Positions 1 to 7,784 of a stretch of DNA of 17,162 nt are shown piece by piece. Under the pieces are notes generated by a model that worked only from the letters and a program-made list of their open reading frames with translations, was not told the DNA's origin and did no database searches. Position 1 is the first letter of the stretch; every line of letters starts with the position of its first letter. A program made the position numbers and the translations under genes. The stretch comes from Bacillota bacterium. Lineage in GTDB: Bacteria > Bacillota > Clostridia > Peptostreptococcales > Anaerovoracaceae. Location of the stretch: positions 1 through 17,162 of the forward strand of contig JAFRLD010000053.1 of NCBI GenBank assembly GCA_017431395.1, in the 5' to 3' direction.

Positions 1-1
1 G

Positions 2-307
2 GGTAGCGGTACCGGAGAGGCGCAGCGCAGTATCCTGCCTTATGCGGACCGGATCTGTCTCGTGTCTTCCAGGAACGAGCCGGAGCGGGAATTGCGCTAC
101 CGGGCATTCCTGCGTCATGGCCTCGAGAAGGACGTGGCAGGCCGGCTGATCCGGGTCTATAACCGGACTGCCGGAGCCGGCACCGGTAGCCCGCCGGATG
201 CGGTGACCATTTCAGAGATCGAGACTCCGGGACCGGGGATCCTGCTGGAGGGAAGCTTCGGATGTGATGTTCAAAAGCTTGTACAACTATGCTATAATTA
301 CATGTAG
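2..307 (+). CDS. C-terminal fragment of an unrecognised protein (5' end outside window)
   Basis: The frame is open from the first bases of the window to a TAG at 305-307, giving about 101 residues, so this is the 3' end of a longer gene; the GTG at 62 is probably an internal valine. The visible part reads through a PYADRICLVSS stretch followed by a charged helix-like segment (NEPERELRYRAFLR) and ends in LVQLCYNYM. The ADRI-LVS pattern loosely recalls the end of MinD/CpaE-like P-loop ATPases, but no nucleotide-binding motif is in view, so I give no function. Arginine is mostly CGG/CGC and glycine/proline content is high, unlike the AGA-rich redox genes downstream. The last codons carry the promoter of the next gene. 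Coding status is likely; identity is unknown. Confidence 0.6.
   Translation, partial: GSGTGEAQRSILPYADRICLVSSRNEPERELRYRAFLRHGLEKDVAGRLIRVYNRTAGAGTGSPPDAVTISEIETPGPGILLEGSFGCDVQKLVQLCYNYM
270..298 (+). promoter_or_regulatory. Promoter of the cation:proton antiporter gene, inside the end of the upstream ORF
   Basis: A perfect -10 TATAAT (293-298) is preceded by an extended -10 TG (290-291). A weak -35 TTCAAA (270-275, 4 of 6 consensus bases) lies 17 bp upstream. The predicted start is near 305, at the stop codon of the upstream fragment, giving a leader of about 45 nt. ATGTAGTT occurs twice just after it (302-309 and 315-322); whether that matters is unknown. Confidence 0.65.
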
Positions 308-348
308 TTAATATATGTAGTTGATCCTATCCGGGAAAGGAAGCATAG

Positions 349-2652
349 GTGCATCTGGAGAGTCTGATCGCCGATCTGGCACTGATCCTTATCGTTGCGA
401 GCATCGTGACATTACTATTCCGCAAACTGAAACAGCCCGTCGTACTGGGCTATATTGTTGCGGGTTTTTTGATCAGCCCTAATTTCGAATATCTGCCGAC
501 CATCGTGGAGCAGGGGGACATCTCTGTCTGGGGGGAGATCGGTGTGATCTTCCTTATGTTCGGCTTGGGACTGGAATTCAGCTTCCGAAAGATCGCCCAT
601 GTCGGAGGCAGCGCGTTCACCATCGCCATCACGGTCATGGTGGCGATGCTGTTTATCGGTACCGGCGTTGGCCACCTCATGGGATGGGCCAAGATGGACT
701 GCATCTTCCTCGGAGGAATGCTCTCCATGTCTTCGACCATGATCATACTTAAAGCGTATGAGGAGTATGGCCTTAAAGAGAAGAGTTTCGCACAGATGGT
801 CCTGGGCGCGCTTGTCATCGAAGACATAGCCGGCATTTTCATGCTGGTCGTTCTCTCCACAGTATCCGTCAGCCAGAACGTTTCCGGGGTCGAACTCGCG
901 GAGAAGCTCGGGATCCTGATCATCTATCTGATCATCTGGCTGCTTCTGGGGATATACATCCTTCCTTCGATCCTGAAACGGGTCTCAGGTTTGCTCACCG
1001 ATGAGCTCCTGGTGGTGCTTTCCCTTGCGATCTGCCTGCTGATGGTCGTGATCGCCAATAAGATCGGCTTCTCGTCGGCACTCGGGGCGTTCATGGCCGG
1101 ATCGATCCTGGCAGGTACTGTAAAAGGGGAGATGATCGAACGTCTGGTACAGCCCATCAAGGACCTGTTCGGGGCGATCTTTTTCGTGACCGTCGGGATG
1201 CTGATCCAGCCGGCGCTTCTGGTGGAATACCTGATACCGATCCTGATCCTGAGCGTCGTGACGATTGCCGGCCAGAAGATCTTCGCCACCATCGGGATCC
1301 TGCTCTCCGGACAGACGCTGAATACAGCGATCCGGGGCGGTTCCAGCATGGTCCAGATCGGAGAATTCTCGTTCATCGTGGCGACACTCGGAATGAATCT
1401 CGGAGTCATCAGCCAGCACCTCTATCCGATCATCGTATGCGTCTCCGTCATCACCGCTTTCGCGACACCGGCTTTTATCAAAAACTCGGAGAGGGAGTTC
1501 AGGTTCTGGGACAAACACCTGCCCCGGAAGCTGCGGATATTTTTGCGCAGGAATACCTCCTCAGAGCAGAACCGTTTCTCCATGGATGAGGACTGGTACG
1601 CGTTCACGGGGAAGGTGGCCCTGCGGACAGGGATCTGCTCGGTGTTCATGTTCATCATCTACTTCACCGGGACCCGGATGCTGGAACCGTTTCTGGAAGG
1701 CTATATCGATTCGGCGCTGGCAGCCAGAGCGGCGACGGCCGGCCTGACCATCCTGTTCATGATCCCCTTTATCAACTTCATGTTCGGTGTGGACAGCGGT
1801 CTGTTCGTGAAACTGTGGACGAAGCACAGGGCCAACCGGATGCCGCTGATCACACTGCGTGCGGTCCGGGCCCTGATCTGCTGCTGTTTCATCGCGCTGG
1901 TGCTCAGGGAATTGTTCCGGATCCCATTCCCCATCCTGATGGCGATCGCGTTCATCCCGATCATTTTCATCGTCCGCTCCGACTGGCTCACCGGCGTCAC
2001 GATCAATATGCAGATGCGGTTCGTCGCCAATTTCTCGGAGCACACACTGGCAAGGCAGAAGAAGGAGAGGGGCCTGAAGGGAGACTATCACTGGCTGAAC
2101 GAGTCTTTGTTCATCGCGGAGTTCCGCGTCATAGATACGGATGAGCGAAGGACGATCTTTGATTTTGCCAGCGACCCATCCTTCCGGGTAACGATCATCC
2201 GGATCATCCGTGACGGGAAGGCGATCAATATGCCGACAAAAGATGACGTGGTCCTTAAGGGAGACCTGCTGCACATGATGGGGACCAAGGATGAGATCGA
2301 TGCCTGCACCATGCTGCTGGAGGAGGACCAGTGCATCGAGTATACCGAGCGAAAGGACGTGCGTCTGAAGGAATATATCCACGGCCAGGCCTTCTACGGG
2401 ATCCCGGAGGAGAGGCAGATCGCCTGCCTGCCGCTTCGGATCGACGCGGATTCACCGTTCGCGAGAAAGTCCATTAAGAACTGCGGGATCCGGGCAGAAT
2501 ACGGGGCGACGATCATCGGGATCGAGCGCGGGGACCTTCCGATCATCAATCCTGACATCGAGACCATCATCGCTAAAGATGATATTCTCTGGCTGATGGG
2601 CGGGGAGAACATGGTCAAGTGGATGATCGAGGACGACCTGCTTCAGGAGTAG
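349..2652 (+). CDS. CPA2-family cation:proton antiporter with two C-terminal RCK_C (TrkA_C) domains
   Basis: Predicted inner-membrane antiporter exchanging K+ or Na+ for H+ (KefB/CPA2 superfamily). Residues 1-375 form a run of hydrophobic segments with family marks: the VVLGYIVAGFLISP segment (31-44), FGLGLEF (71-77) and the acidic ED pair in VIEDIAG (156-162), where CPA2 proteins carry the ion-binding aspartate. Residues about 420-550 contain further hydrophobic stretches. The soluble tail holds two TrkA_C-like repeats, about 585-660 and 690-765, each ending in a strand with GDLLHMMG or DDILWLMG. There is no RCK_N/Rossmann GxGxxG domain, unlike KefB and KefC. The start is GTG at 349, set by AAGGAAG at 337-343. 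It is a single-gene transcript with its own promoter and terminator. The family is well supported; the ion is not determined. Confidence 0.9.
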   Translation: MHLESLIADLALILIVASIVTLLFRKLKQPVVLGYIVAGFLISPNFEYLPTIVEQGDISVWGEIGVIFLMFGLGLEFSFRKIAHVGGSAFTIAITVMVAMLFIGTGVGHLMGWAKMDCIFLGGMLSMSSTMIILKAYEEYGLKEKSFAQMVLGALVIEDIAGIFMLVVLSTVSVSQNVSGVELAEKLGILIIYLIIWLLLGIYILPSILKRVSGLLTDELLVVLSLAICLLMVVIANKIGFSSALGAFMAGSILAGTVKGEMIERLVQPIKDLFGAIFFVTVGMLIQPALLVEYLIPILILSVVTIAGQKIFATIGILLSGQTLNTAIRGGSSMVQIGEFSFIVATLGMNLGVISQHLYPIIVCVSVITAFATPAFIKNSEREFRFWDKHLPRKLRIFLRRNTSSEQNRFSMDEDWYAFTGKVALRTGICSVFMFIIYFTGTRMLEPFLEGYIDSALAARAATAGLTILFMIPFINFMFGVDSGLFVKLWTKHRANRMPLITLRAVRALICCCFIALVLRELFRIPFPILMAIAFIPIIFIVRSDWLTGVTINMQMRFVANFSEHTLARQKKERGLKGDYHWLNESLFIAEFRVIDTDERRTIFDFASDPSFRVTIIRIIRDGKAINMPTKDDVVLKGDLLHMMGTKDEIDACTMLLEEDQCIEYTERKDVRLKEYIHGQAFYGIPEERQIACLPLRIDADSPFARKSIKNCGIRAEYGATIIGIERGDLPIINPDIETIIAKDDILWLMGGENMVKWMIEDDLLQE

Positions 2653-2695
2653 CAAGGGTTGGACCGAAGAGGGGATTGATAATTAATTAACGAAT

Positions 2696-2724
2696 GATCC
2701 GGAAAACTCCGGATCTTTTCTTTT
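2696..2724 (+). terminator. Rho-independent terminator of the antiporter gene
   Basis: A perfect 7-bp stem GATCCGG/CCGGATC (2696-2702 with 2709-2715) and loop AAAACT, followed by TTTTCTTTT. It lies 44 bp after the antiporter stop codon and separates that gene from the redox operon. Confidence 0.85.
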
Positions 2725-2743
2725 CCAAAATTAGCTAAAATAG

Positions 2744-2755
2744 TTGAAATTTCAA
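2744..2755. promoter_or_regulatory. 12-bp perfect palindrome upstream of the redox operon promoter (candidate operator)
   Basis: TTGAAATTTCAA is a perfect 12-bp palindrome in the AT-rich intergenic region, about 58 bp upstream of the -35 box at 2813. A shorter palindrome, TTAGCTAA (2731-2738), lies just before it. The position would suit an upstream activator or remote operator. It lacks the TTGTTAA-N4-TTAACAA layout expected of Rex, and I assign no regulator. AT-rich sequence makes chance palindromes fairly common. Confidence 0.3.
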
Positions 2756-2812
2756 GGTTAAAAGCCTCTAACTTGGACGCAAAAAAGAACAAGATTTTCC
2801 CCCTTAAAAAGG

Positions 2813-2840
2813 TTGACGGAACGCAAAAGAGTGTTAAAAT
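2813..2840 (+). promoter_or_regulatory. Promoter of the polyferredoxin-nifJ-nfnAB operon
   Basis: -35 TTGACG (2813-2818, 5 of 6), a 16-bp spacer and -10 TAAAAT (2835-2840, 5 of 6), with an extended -10 TG at 2832-2833. The predicted start is about 2847, leaving an 80-nt leader before the first gene. Confidence 0.7.
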
Positions 2841-2854
2841 GTAAACAAGTGTGT

Positions 2855-2870
2855 ATACAAAATACTGTAT
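2855..2870. promoter_or_regulatory. Candidate operator just downstream of the operon start site
   Basis: Inverted repeat ATACA-N6-TGTAT (2855-2859 and 2866-2870), overlapping the 8-bp palindrome TGTATACA (2852-2859). It sits about 8 to 24 bases after the predicted transcription start, a common repressor position. TGTATACA-type sequences resemble GntR-family operators, but this is similarity by eye only. Confidence 0.3.
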
Positions 2871-2926
2871 CAATATTTTTTTTGCTATAAGTTGTTGCTG
2901 AAGTTGCTACATATGGAGGTAAGAGA

Positions 2927-4234
2927 ATGACAAGAATTCAGGAATCAGCGAAACAGATCCTGGCTTTGCTGCCGGGCGTTGATTGCGGCGGATTCGGAGG
3001 ATGTGGATATCCTTCCTGTCAGGCGTGCGCGGAGGCGATCGCCGAGGGAGGCTCCGTTGCCCTCTGTCCGGCATGCAATAGCGGCGCAGTCGCAGCAATC
3101 GCTGAGATCATGGGTGTCGAGCCGGTTGCCGTAGAAGACAAAGTTGCATTTGTCAGATGCGCAGGATCGGCGGCGTCTCCCGAAAGATTCGTCGTCTGCA
3201 AGAGCTGCGACGAAGCGAAGGCGAAGGGAAGCCTTGACGGCGAGTGCAGATATGGCTGCCTCGGTGTCGGAAGCTGCCTGGACCGCTGCAAGTTCGACGC
3301 TATGAAGCTGGAAGGCGGGCGTCTGGTAATTGACAGAGACAAGTGCTCCGGATGCGAAGCCTGCATCGGCGGATGCGTCCAGAACATCATCGAGATGATC
3401 CCCCGGGATGCGACGAACTTCATCCCATGCTCATCCAAGGCAGATGAGAAGGTGACACTGGCCACATGTAACTATGGCTGCATCGGCTGCGGTGACTGCG
3501 CGATGTCCTGCCCGAAGGATGCCATCACCATGGTCATGGGACCGAACGTTGCCGGCAGATACGCGAAGATCGACTACAGCAAATGCGAAGGCTGTGTGAC
3601 CTGTACGGTCAAGTGCCGTAAGAAGATCATCGTTGACACATTACACGACCTGACTAAGGCTAAAGAAGAAGTCGCATTTGTCAGATGTGTCGGCGGGGCG
3701 CTCGGAAGCCGCAAGCTGAAGAAGATGGGGCTGGAGTCCTGCAAGGACGTAGCGTCAGTAGATCTCGACGGAAACAATATCTGCAGCTACAGCTGCGCTG
3801 GTCTCGGTGACTGCGTCAACGTATGCAGATACGATGCGATCAGCAATGAAATGGGCGTAGCCCAGGTGGATCCGGACAAGTGCGTCGGATGCGGAGACTG
3901 CATGCGCGCATGTCCGAGAGATAAGATCATCATGGTACCTTACAAGGGCGTCAAGCAGACCGCCTGCACATCCAAGGCGGATCCGGAACGCAGACTGGAA
4001 GTCTGCGGTGTCGGCTGCATCGGCTGCGGCGACTGCGCGGACAACTGCCCGAGCGGTGCGATCACGATGACCGACGGAAGTCCGTTCATCGATCACGAGA
4101 AGTGCGTCAACTGCGGAGTCTGCTCCTATGTATGCTCCAGAGGCCTGATCTCAGAGCGCGTTGTACCGGAGTACAATTATCTCCAGATGGAAGCTATGAA
4201 AATCGACAGTCAGCAGGATGAAAGGAAGTGGTAA
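2927..4234 (+). CDS. Soluble RnfB-like polyferredoxin with duplicated [4Fe-4S] modules
   Basis: Predicted cytoplasmic electron carrier of 435 residues, 47 of them cysteine. Residues 15-50 resemble the Fes domain of RnfB and corrinoid iron-sulfur proteins (PGVDCGGFGGCGYPSC, then AEAIAEGG). Classical CxxCxxCxxxC motifs start at C140, C185, C220, C319, C364 and C393. Variant CxxxCx5CxxxC motifs start at C107 and C286, giving room for about nine clusters. The two halves are repeats: C107, C140, C168 and C185 recur exactly 179 residues later at C286, C319, C347 and C364, and VAFVRC recurs at 73 and 249. There is no membrane segment or signal peptide, unlike true RnfB, so it is not the membrane Rnf subunit. 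GGAGG at 2915-2919 fixes the start. As first gene of the operon, it most plausibly takes electrons from NifJ or delivers them to Nfn; partner and direction are inferred. Confidence 0.85.
   Translation: MTRIQESAKQILALLPGVDCGGFGGCGYPSCQACAEAIAEGGSVALCPACNSGAVAAIAEIMGVEPVAVEDKVAFVRCAGSAASPERFVVCKSCDEAKAKGSLDGECRYGCLGVGSCLDRCKFDAMKLEGGRLVIDRDKCSGCEACIGGCVQNIIEMIPRDATNFIPCSSKADEKVTLATCNYGCIGCGDCAMSCPKDAITMVMGPNVAGRYAKIDYSKCEGCVTCTVKCRKKIIVDTLHDLTKAKEEVAFVRCVGGALGSRKLKKMGLESCKDVASVDLDGNNICSYSCAGLGDCVNVCRYDAISNEMGVAQVDPDKCVGCGDCMRACPRDKIIMVPYKGVKQTACTSKADPERRLEVCGVGCIGCGDCADNCPSGAITMTDGSPFIDHEKCVNCGVCSYVCSRGLISERVVPEYNYLQMEAMKIDSQQDERKW
3143..4135 (+). repeat. Internal tandem duplication within the polyferredoxin gene
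   Basis: Copy 1 covers residues 73-230 (3143-3616) and copy 2 residues 249-403 (3671-4135). Each runs in the order VAFVRC, CxxxCx5CxxxC, DKCxGCxxCxxxC, C(S/T)SKAD, CIGCGDC, and a final CxxCxxCxxxC. Most cysteines align at a fixed offset of 179 residues. At DNA level GCATTTGTCAGATG is shared at 3146-3159 and 3674-3687, but the copies are otherwise well diverged. Confidence 0.85.
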
Positions 4235-4236
4235 CG

Positions 4237-7200
4237 ATGAGAATCAGAAAGACTATGGACGGCAACACAGCCGCTGCACACGTTGCCTACGCTTATTCCG
4301 AGGTTGCAGCGATCTACCCGATCACACCGTCATCCGTAATGGCTGAGAACGTTGATGACTGGGCAAGTGTCAACAGAAAAAACATTTTCGGTGAAGAAGT
4401 CAAAGTCGTCGAGATGGAATCCGAAGGCGGCGCAGCAGGCGCGGTCCACGGTTCCGTCACAGCAGGCGCTCTGACCACCACATTCACAGCGTCCCAGGGA
4501 CTGCTGCTGATGATCCCGAACATGTACAAGCTGGCGGCAGAAGGATATCCGACGGTACTGCATGTATCCGCCAGAACCATCTCCACGCACGCACTGAACA
4601 TCTTCGGAGATCACTCCGACGTTATGGCATGCCGCCAGACCGGCTTCGCTATGCTGTGCTCCAGAAGCCCGCAGGAAGTCATGGACCTGGCAGCAGTCGC
4701 TCACATGTCCGCGATCGAGGGCAAGGTTCCGATGCTCCACTTCTTTGATGGATTCAGAACTTCCCATGAACAGCAGAAGATCTACACATGGGACTATGAC
4801 GAGCTGAAGGAAATGGTCGACTGGGATGCGATCAAGAGATTCAAGGCGAATGCCCTGAACCCGAACCATCCGCATGCGACCGGTTCCGCAGAGCAGCCGG
4901 AGACCTTCTTCCAGCACAGAGAGGCCTGCAACAAGAACTATGAAGATCAGGTGGATGTCATCATCCGCTGCATGGATAAGGTCAACGAGAGAGTTGAGAG
5001 AGAAACGCCGTATAAGCCGTACGAATACTACGGTGCACCAGATGCCAAGGAGATCATCATCGCGATGGGTTCCGTCTGCGACTGTGCAGAGGAAGTCGTT
5101 GATTATCTCAACAAGGAAAAAGGCAAGAAGGTCGGCCTGATCTCCGTAAGACTCTACCGTCCGTTCTCCGCGAAGCATTTCGTCGCTGAGATTCCGAAAA
5201 CCGTCAAGAAGATCGCCGTTCTCGACAGAACGAAGGAACCGGGCTCCCTGGGCGAGCCTCTCTACCTGGACGTTCTGGCAGCACTGAAGGGGACCGATTT
5301 CGAGAACACCTTCGTCTGCGGCGGCAGATACGGCCTTGGTTCCAAGGACGTACAGCCGGGAGACATTCTCGCAGTCTATGAGAACCTGAGAAAGAGAAAC
5401 CCGAAGAAGGAATTCACCCTGTCCATCAATGACGATGTGACCGGACTTTCCCTGAAGGGAAGCGAGAATCCGGACGTTGCTCCGAAGAGCACAGTCGCCT
5501 GCAAGTTCTGGGGTCTGGGTTCCGACGGAACCGTCGGCGCCAACAAGAACAGCGTCAAGATCATCGGTGACAACACAGATAAATATGTACAGGCTTACTT
5601 CCAGTATGACTCGAAGAAGTCCGGCGGCGTCACCATCTCCCACCTGAGATTCGGAGATGAGCCGATCCGCTCCACCTACTACGTCAAGCAGGCGGACTTC
5701 GTCGCATGCCACAAGGCTCCGTACATCGGTAAATACTACATCGTAGAAGACGTCAAGAAGGGTGGCTCCTTCCTGCTCAACTGTTCCTGGACGGATGAGG
5801 AACTGGAAGAAAAACTGCCTGGCAACGTCAAGAGATATATGGCACAGAATGATATCCACTTCTACGTCTGCGACGCAGAGGATATCGCCAGAGAACTGGG
5901 CCTGGGCAAGAGAATGAACACTGTTCTGCAGGCTGCTTTCTTCAAACTGGCGAACATCCTGCCGATCGAATCCGCGAGACTGTTCATGAAGGATGCGATC
6001 CGCAAGACCTATGGTGCCAAGGGACAGAACGTCGTAGACATGAACTGCGCGGCTGTCGATGCTGGCATCGATAACGTCAGAGAAGTGAAGATCCCGGCGG
6101 AATGGGCACATGCAGAGGGTGACATCCAGAGAACCGTTGCCAAGGGCCGTGACAAGCTGCACACCGATTACATCAACAACATCCTGAAGCCGACCAACGG
6201 CATGTATGGTGATGATGTTCCGGTATCCGCATTCGTTGAAACAGCGAACGGCATGGTACCGTCCGGCACCGCAGCCTTCGAGAAGAGAGGCATCGCACTG
6301 GATATCCCGCAGTGGGATCCGAACAAGTGCATGCAGTGCAACTGGTGTTCCTACGTATGTCCGCACGCAGTCGTCCGTCCGTTCATCATGACGGCAGAGG
6401 AAGCCGAGGGCTACGAAGGACTGAAGGCCCCGTTCAAGGGCGATCCGGAGAAGTTCTTCGCCATCGGCGTATCCGCTCTGGACTGCACCGGATGCGGATC
6501 CTGCGCAGAGGTCTGCCCGTCCAGACAGAAGGCTCTGGAAATGGTCGGAGCTGCCGACGCAGAGATGGAAGCACAGGAGAAGTTCAACTACCTGTTCGAG
6601 AACGTCTCCAACAAGAAAGAATATCAGAGCGATCAGACCGTTACCGGTTCCCAGTTCATGCAGCCGCTGCTTGAGTTCTCCGGCGCATGCCCGGGATGTG
6701 GTGAAACTCCGTACGCGAAGCTGGTCACACAGCTGTTCGGCGACCGGATGTTCATCGCGAACGCGACCGGATGCTCCTCCATCTGGGGTCTGTCCGCACC
6801 GTCCTCCCCATACACGGTCAACGAAGAGGGCAGAGGTCCTGCATGGTCCAACTCCCTGTTCGAGGACAACGCAGAGTATGGCTATGGTATGGCCGTCGCT
6901 ATGAAGGCGAGAAGAGCGGAGATGCAGCACCATGTCGAGCATCTGGCTAAGGATCCGGTCTTCGCGGACGCGGCGAATCGCTGGCTGAAGAATATGGAAG
7001 ACGCGCAGGAAGCAGACAAGGCCGGCAAGGCTCTGGTCGAGATCTGCGAGAAATCCGGCAAGAAAGATGCCAAGTACGTTGTAGAGAACGCCGACATGCT
7101 GCCGAAGCCATCCATCTGGATGTTCGGTGGTGACGGATGGGCATACGACATCGGTTACGGCGGACTGGACCACGTCCTCGCTTCCGGTGAGAACGTCAAC

Positions 7201-7767
7201 GTCCTGGTATTCGATACAGAAGTTTACTCCAACACAGGCGGTCAGTCCTCCAAGTCGACCCCGATCGGCGCAGTCGCTCAGTTCGCTGCTTCCGGTAAGG
7301 CGGTCACGAAGAAGAACCTGGCACAGATCGCAATGGCATACGGATATGTCTACGTTGCACAGATCGCTATGGGCGCGAACCCGGCCCAGACACTGAAGGC
7401 GATCCGTGAGGCTGAGGCGTATGACGGACCGTCCCTGATCATCGCTTATGCTCCTTGCATCAACCATGGTGTCAAGGCAGGCATGAACAAGGCGATGCTC
7501 GAGATGAAGCGTGCGGTCAGAGCCGGTTACTGGAACCTGATGAGATACAATCCGCAGGCAATACTGGAGAAGAGAAATCCGCTGTCCATCGACAGTGCGC
7601 CTCCGACAGAGAAGTACAAAGACTTCCTGATGGGCGAAGTCCGGTACAACTCCCTGTCCATGAAGGCACCGGAGCGTGCTGCGGAGCTGTTTGAGAAGGC
7701 TGAGGAAGCGGCGGTTGCCAGATACAACAAGCTGCTCGTCCAGAAAAAAGACTTTGAGAACAACTAA
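4237..7767 (+). CDS. nifJ: Pyruvate:ferredoxin (flavodoxin) oxidoreductase, single-chain
   Basis: Catalyses CoA-dependent oxidative decarboxylation of pyruvate to acetyl-CoA and CO2, reducing ferredoxin; cytoplasmic. At 1176 residues it has the normal length of single-chain PFOR. The N-terminal domain shows YPITPSS (27-33) and FTASQGLLLM. The two-cluster ferredoxin domain has C698/C701/C704/C708 and C750/C753/C756/C760. The proximal-cluster ligands are C818, C821, C846 and C1074, matching the family layout. The ThDP-binding region reads GDGWAYDIGYGG followed by SNTGGQSS and STPIGA. The start is ATG 4237, not the in-frame GTG at 4228, because AAGGAAG at 4222-4228 gives an 8-nt spacing only for the ATG. 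The ribosome binding site lies in the last codons of the polyferredoxin gene, whose stop is 2 bp upstream, so translation is probably coupled. Arginine is largely AGA, as in the other operon genes. Confidence 0.98.
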   Translation: MRIRKTMDGNTAAAHVAYAYSEVAAIYPITPSSVMAENVDDWASVNRKNIFGEEVKVVEMESEGGAAGAVHGSVTAGALTTTFTASQGLLLMIPNMYKLAAEGYPTVLHVSARTISTHALNIFGDHSDVMACRQTGFAMLCSRSPQEVMDLAAVAHMSAIEGKVPMLHFFDGFRTSHEQQKIYTWDYDELKEMVDWDAIKRFKANALNPNHPHATGSAEQPETFFQHREACNKNYEDQVDVIIRCMDKVNERVERETPYKPYEYYGAPDAKEIIIAMGSVCDCAEEVVDYLNKEKGKKVGLISVRLYRPFSAKHFVAEIPKTVKKIAVLDRTKEPGSLGEPLYLDVLAALKGTDFENTFVCGGRYGLGSKDVQPGDILAVYENLRKRNPKKEFTLSINDDVTGLSLKGSENPDVAPKSTVACKFWGLGSDGTVGANKNSVKIIGDNTDKYVQAYFQYDSKKSGGVTISHLRFGDEPIRSTYYVKQADFVACHKAPYIGKYYIVEDVKKGGSFLLNCSWTDEELEEKLPGNVKRYMAQNDIHFYVCDAEDIARELGLGKRMNTVLQAAFFKLANILPIESARLFMKDAIRKTYGAKGQNVVDMNCAAVDAGIDNVREVKIPAEWAHAEGDIQRTVAKGRDKLHTDYINNILKPTNGMYGDDVPVSAFVETANGMVPSGTAAFEKRGIALDIPQWDPNKCMQCNWCSYVCPHAVVRPFIMTAEEAEGYEGLKAPFKGDPEKFFAIGVSALDCTGCGSCAEVCPSRQKALEMVGAADAEMEAQEKFNYLFENVSNKKEYQSDQTVTGSQFMQPLLEFSGACPGCGETPYAKLVTQLFGDRMFIANATGCSSIWGLSAPSSPYTVNEEGRGPAWSNSLFEDNAEYGYGMAVAMKARRAEMQHHVEHLAKDPVFADAANRWLKNMEDAQEADKAGKALVEICEKSGKKDAKYVVENADMLPKPSIWMFGGDGWAYDIGYGGLDHVLASGENVNVLVFDTEVYSNTGGQSSKSTPIGAVAQFAASGKAVTKKNLAQIAMAYGYVYVAQIAMGANPAQTLKAIREAEAYDGPSLIIAYAPCINHGVKAGMNKAMLEMKRAVRAGYWNLMRYNPQAILEKRNPLSIDSAPPTEKYKDFLMGEVRYNSLSMKAPERAAELFEKAEEAAVARYNKLLVQKKDFENN

Positions 7768-7784
7768 AGAAAGGAGTGAATTCA

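Noticed and set aside
62..64. GTG at 62 as the start of an 81-residue gene
   Set aside because: The frame is open to the window edge and no ribosome binding site precedes 62, so this is more likely the tail of a longer gene.
2744..2755. TTGAAATTTCAA as a Rex (NADH/NAD+) operator
   Set aside because: It lacks the TTGTTAA-N4-TTAACAA spacing of Rex sites, so a regulator name would be a guess.
2927..4234. Calling the polyferredoxin RnfB of an Rnf complex
   Set aside because: There is no N-terminal membrane anchor, no rnfCDGEA neighbours and far more clusters than RnfB.
4228..4236. GTG at 4228 as the nifJ start
   Set aside because: The AAGGAAG ribosome binding site overlaps this codon; ATG 4237 has proper spacing and matches the family N-terminus.
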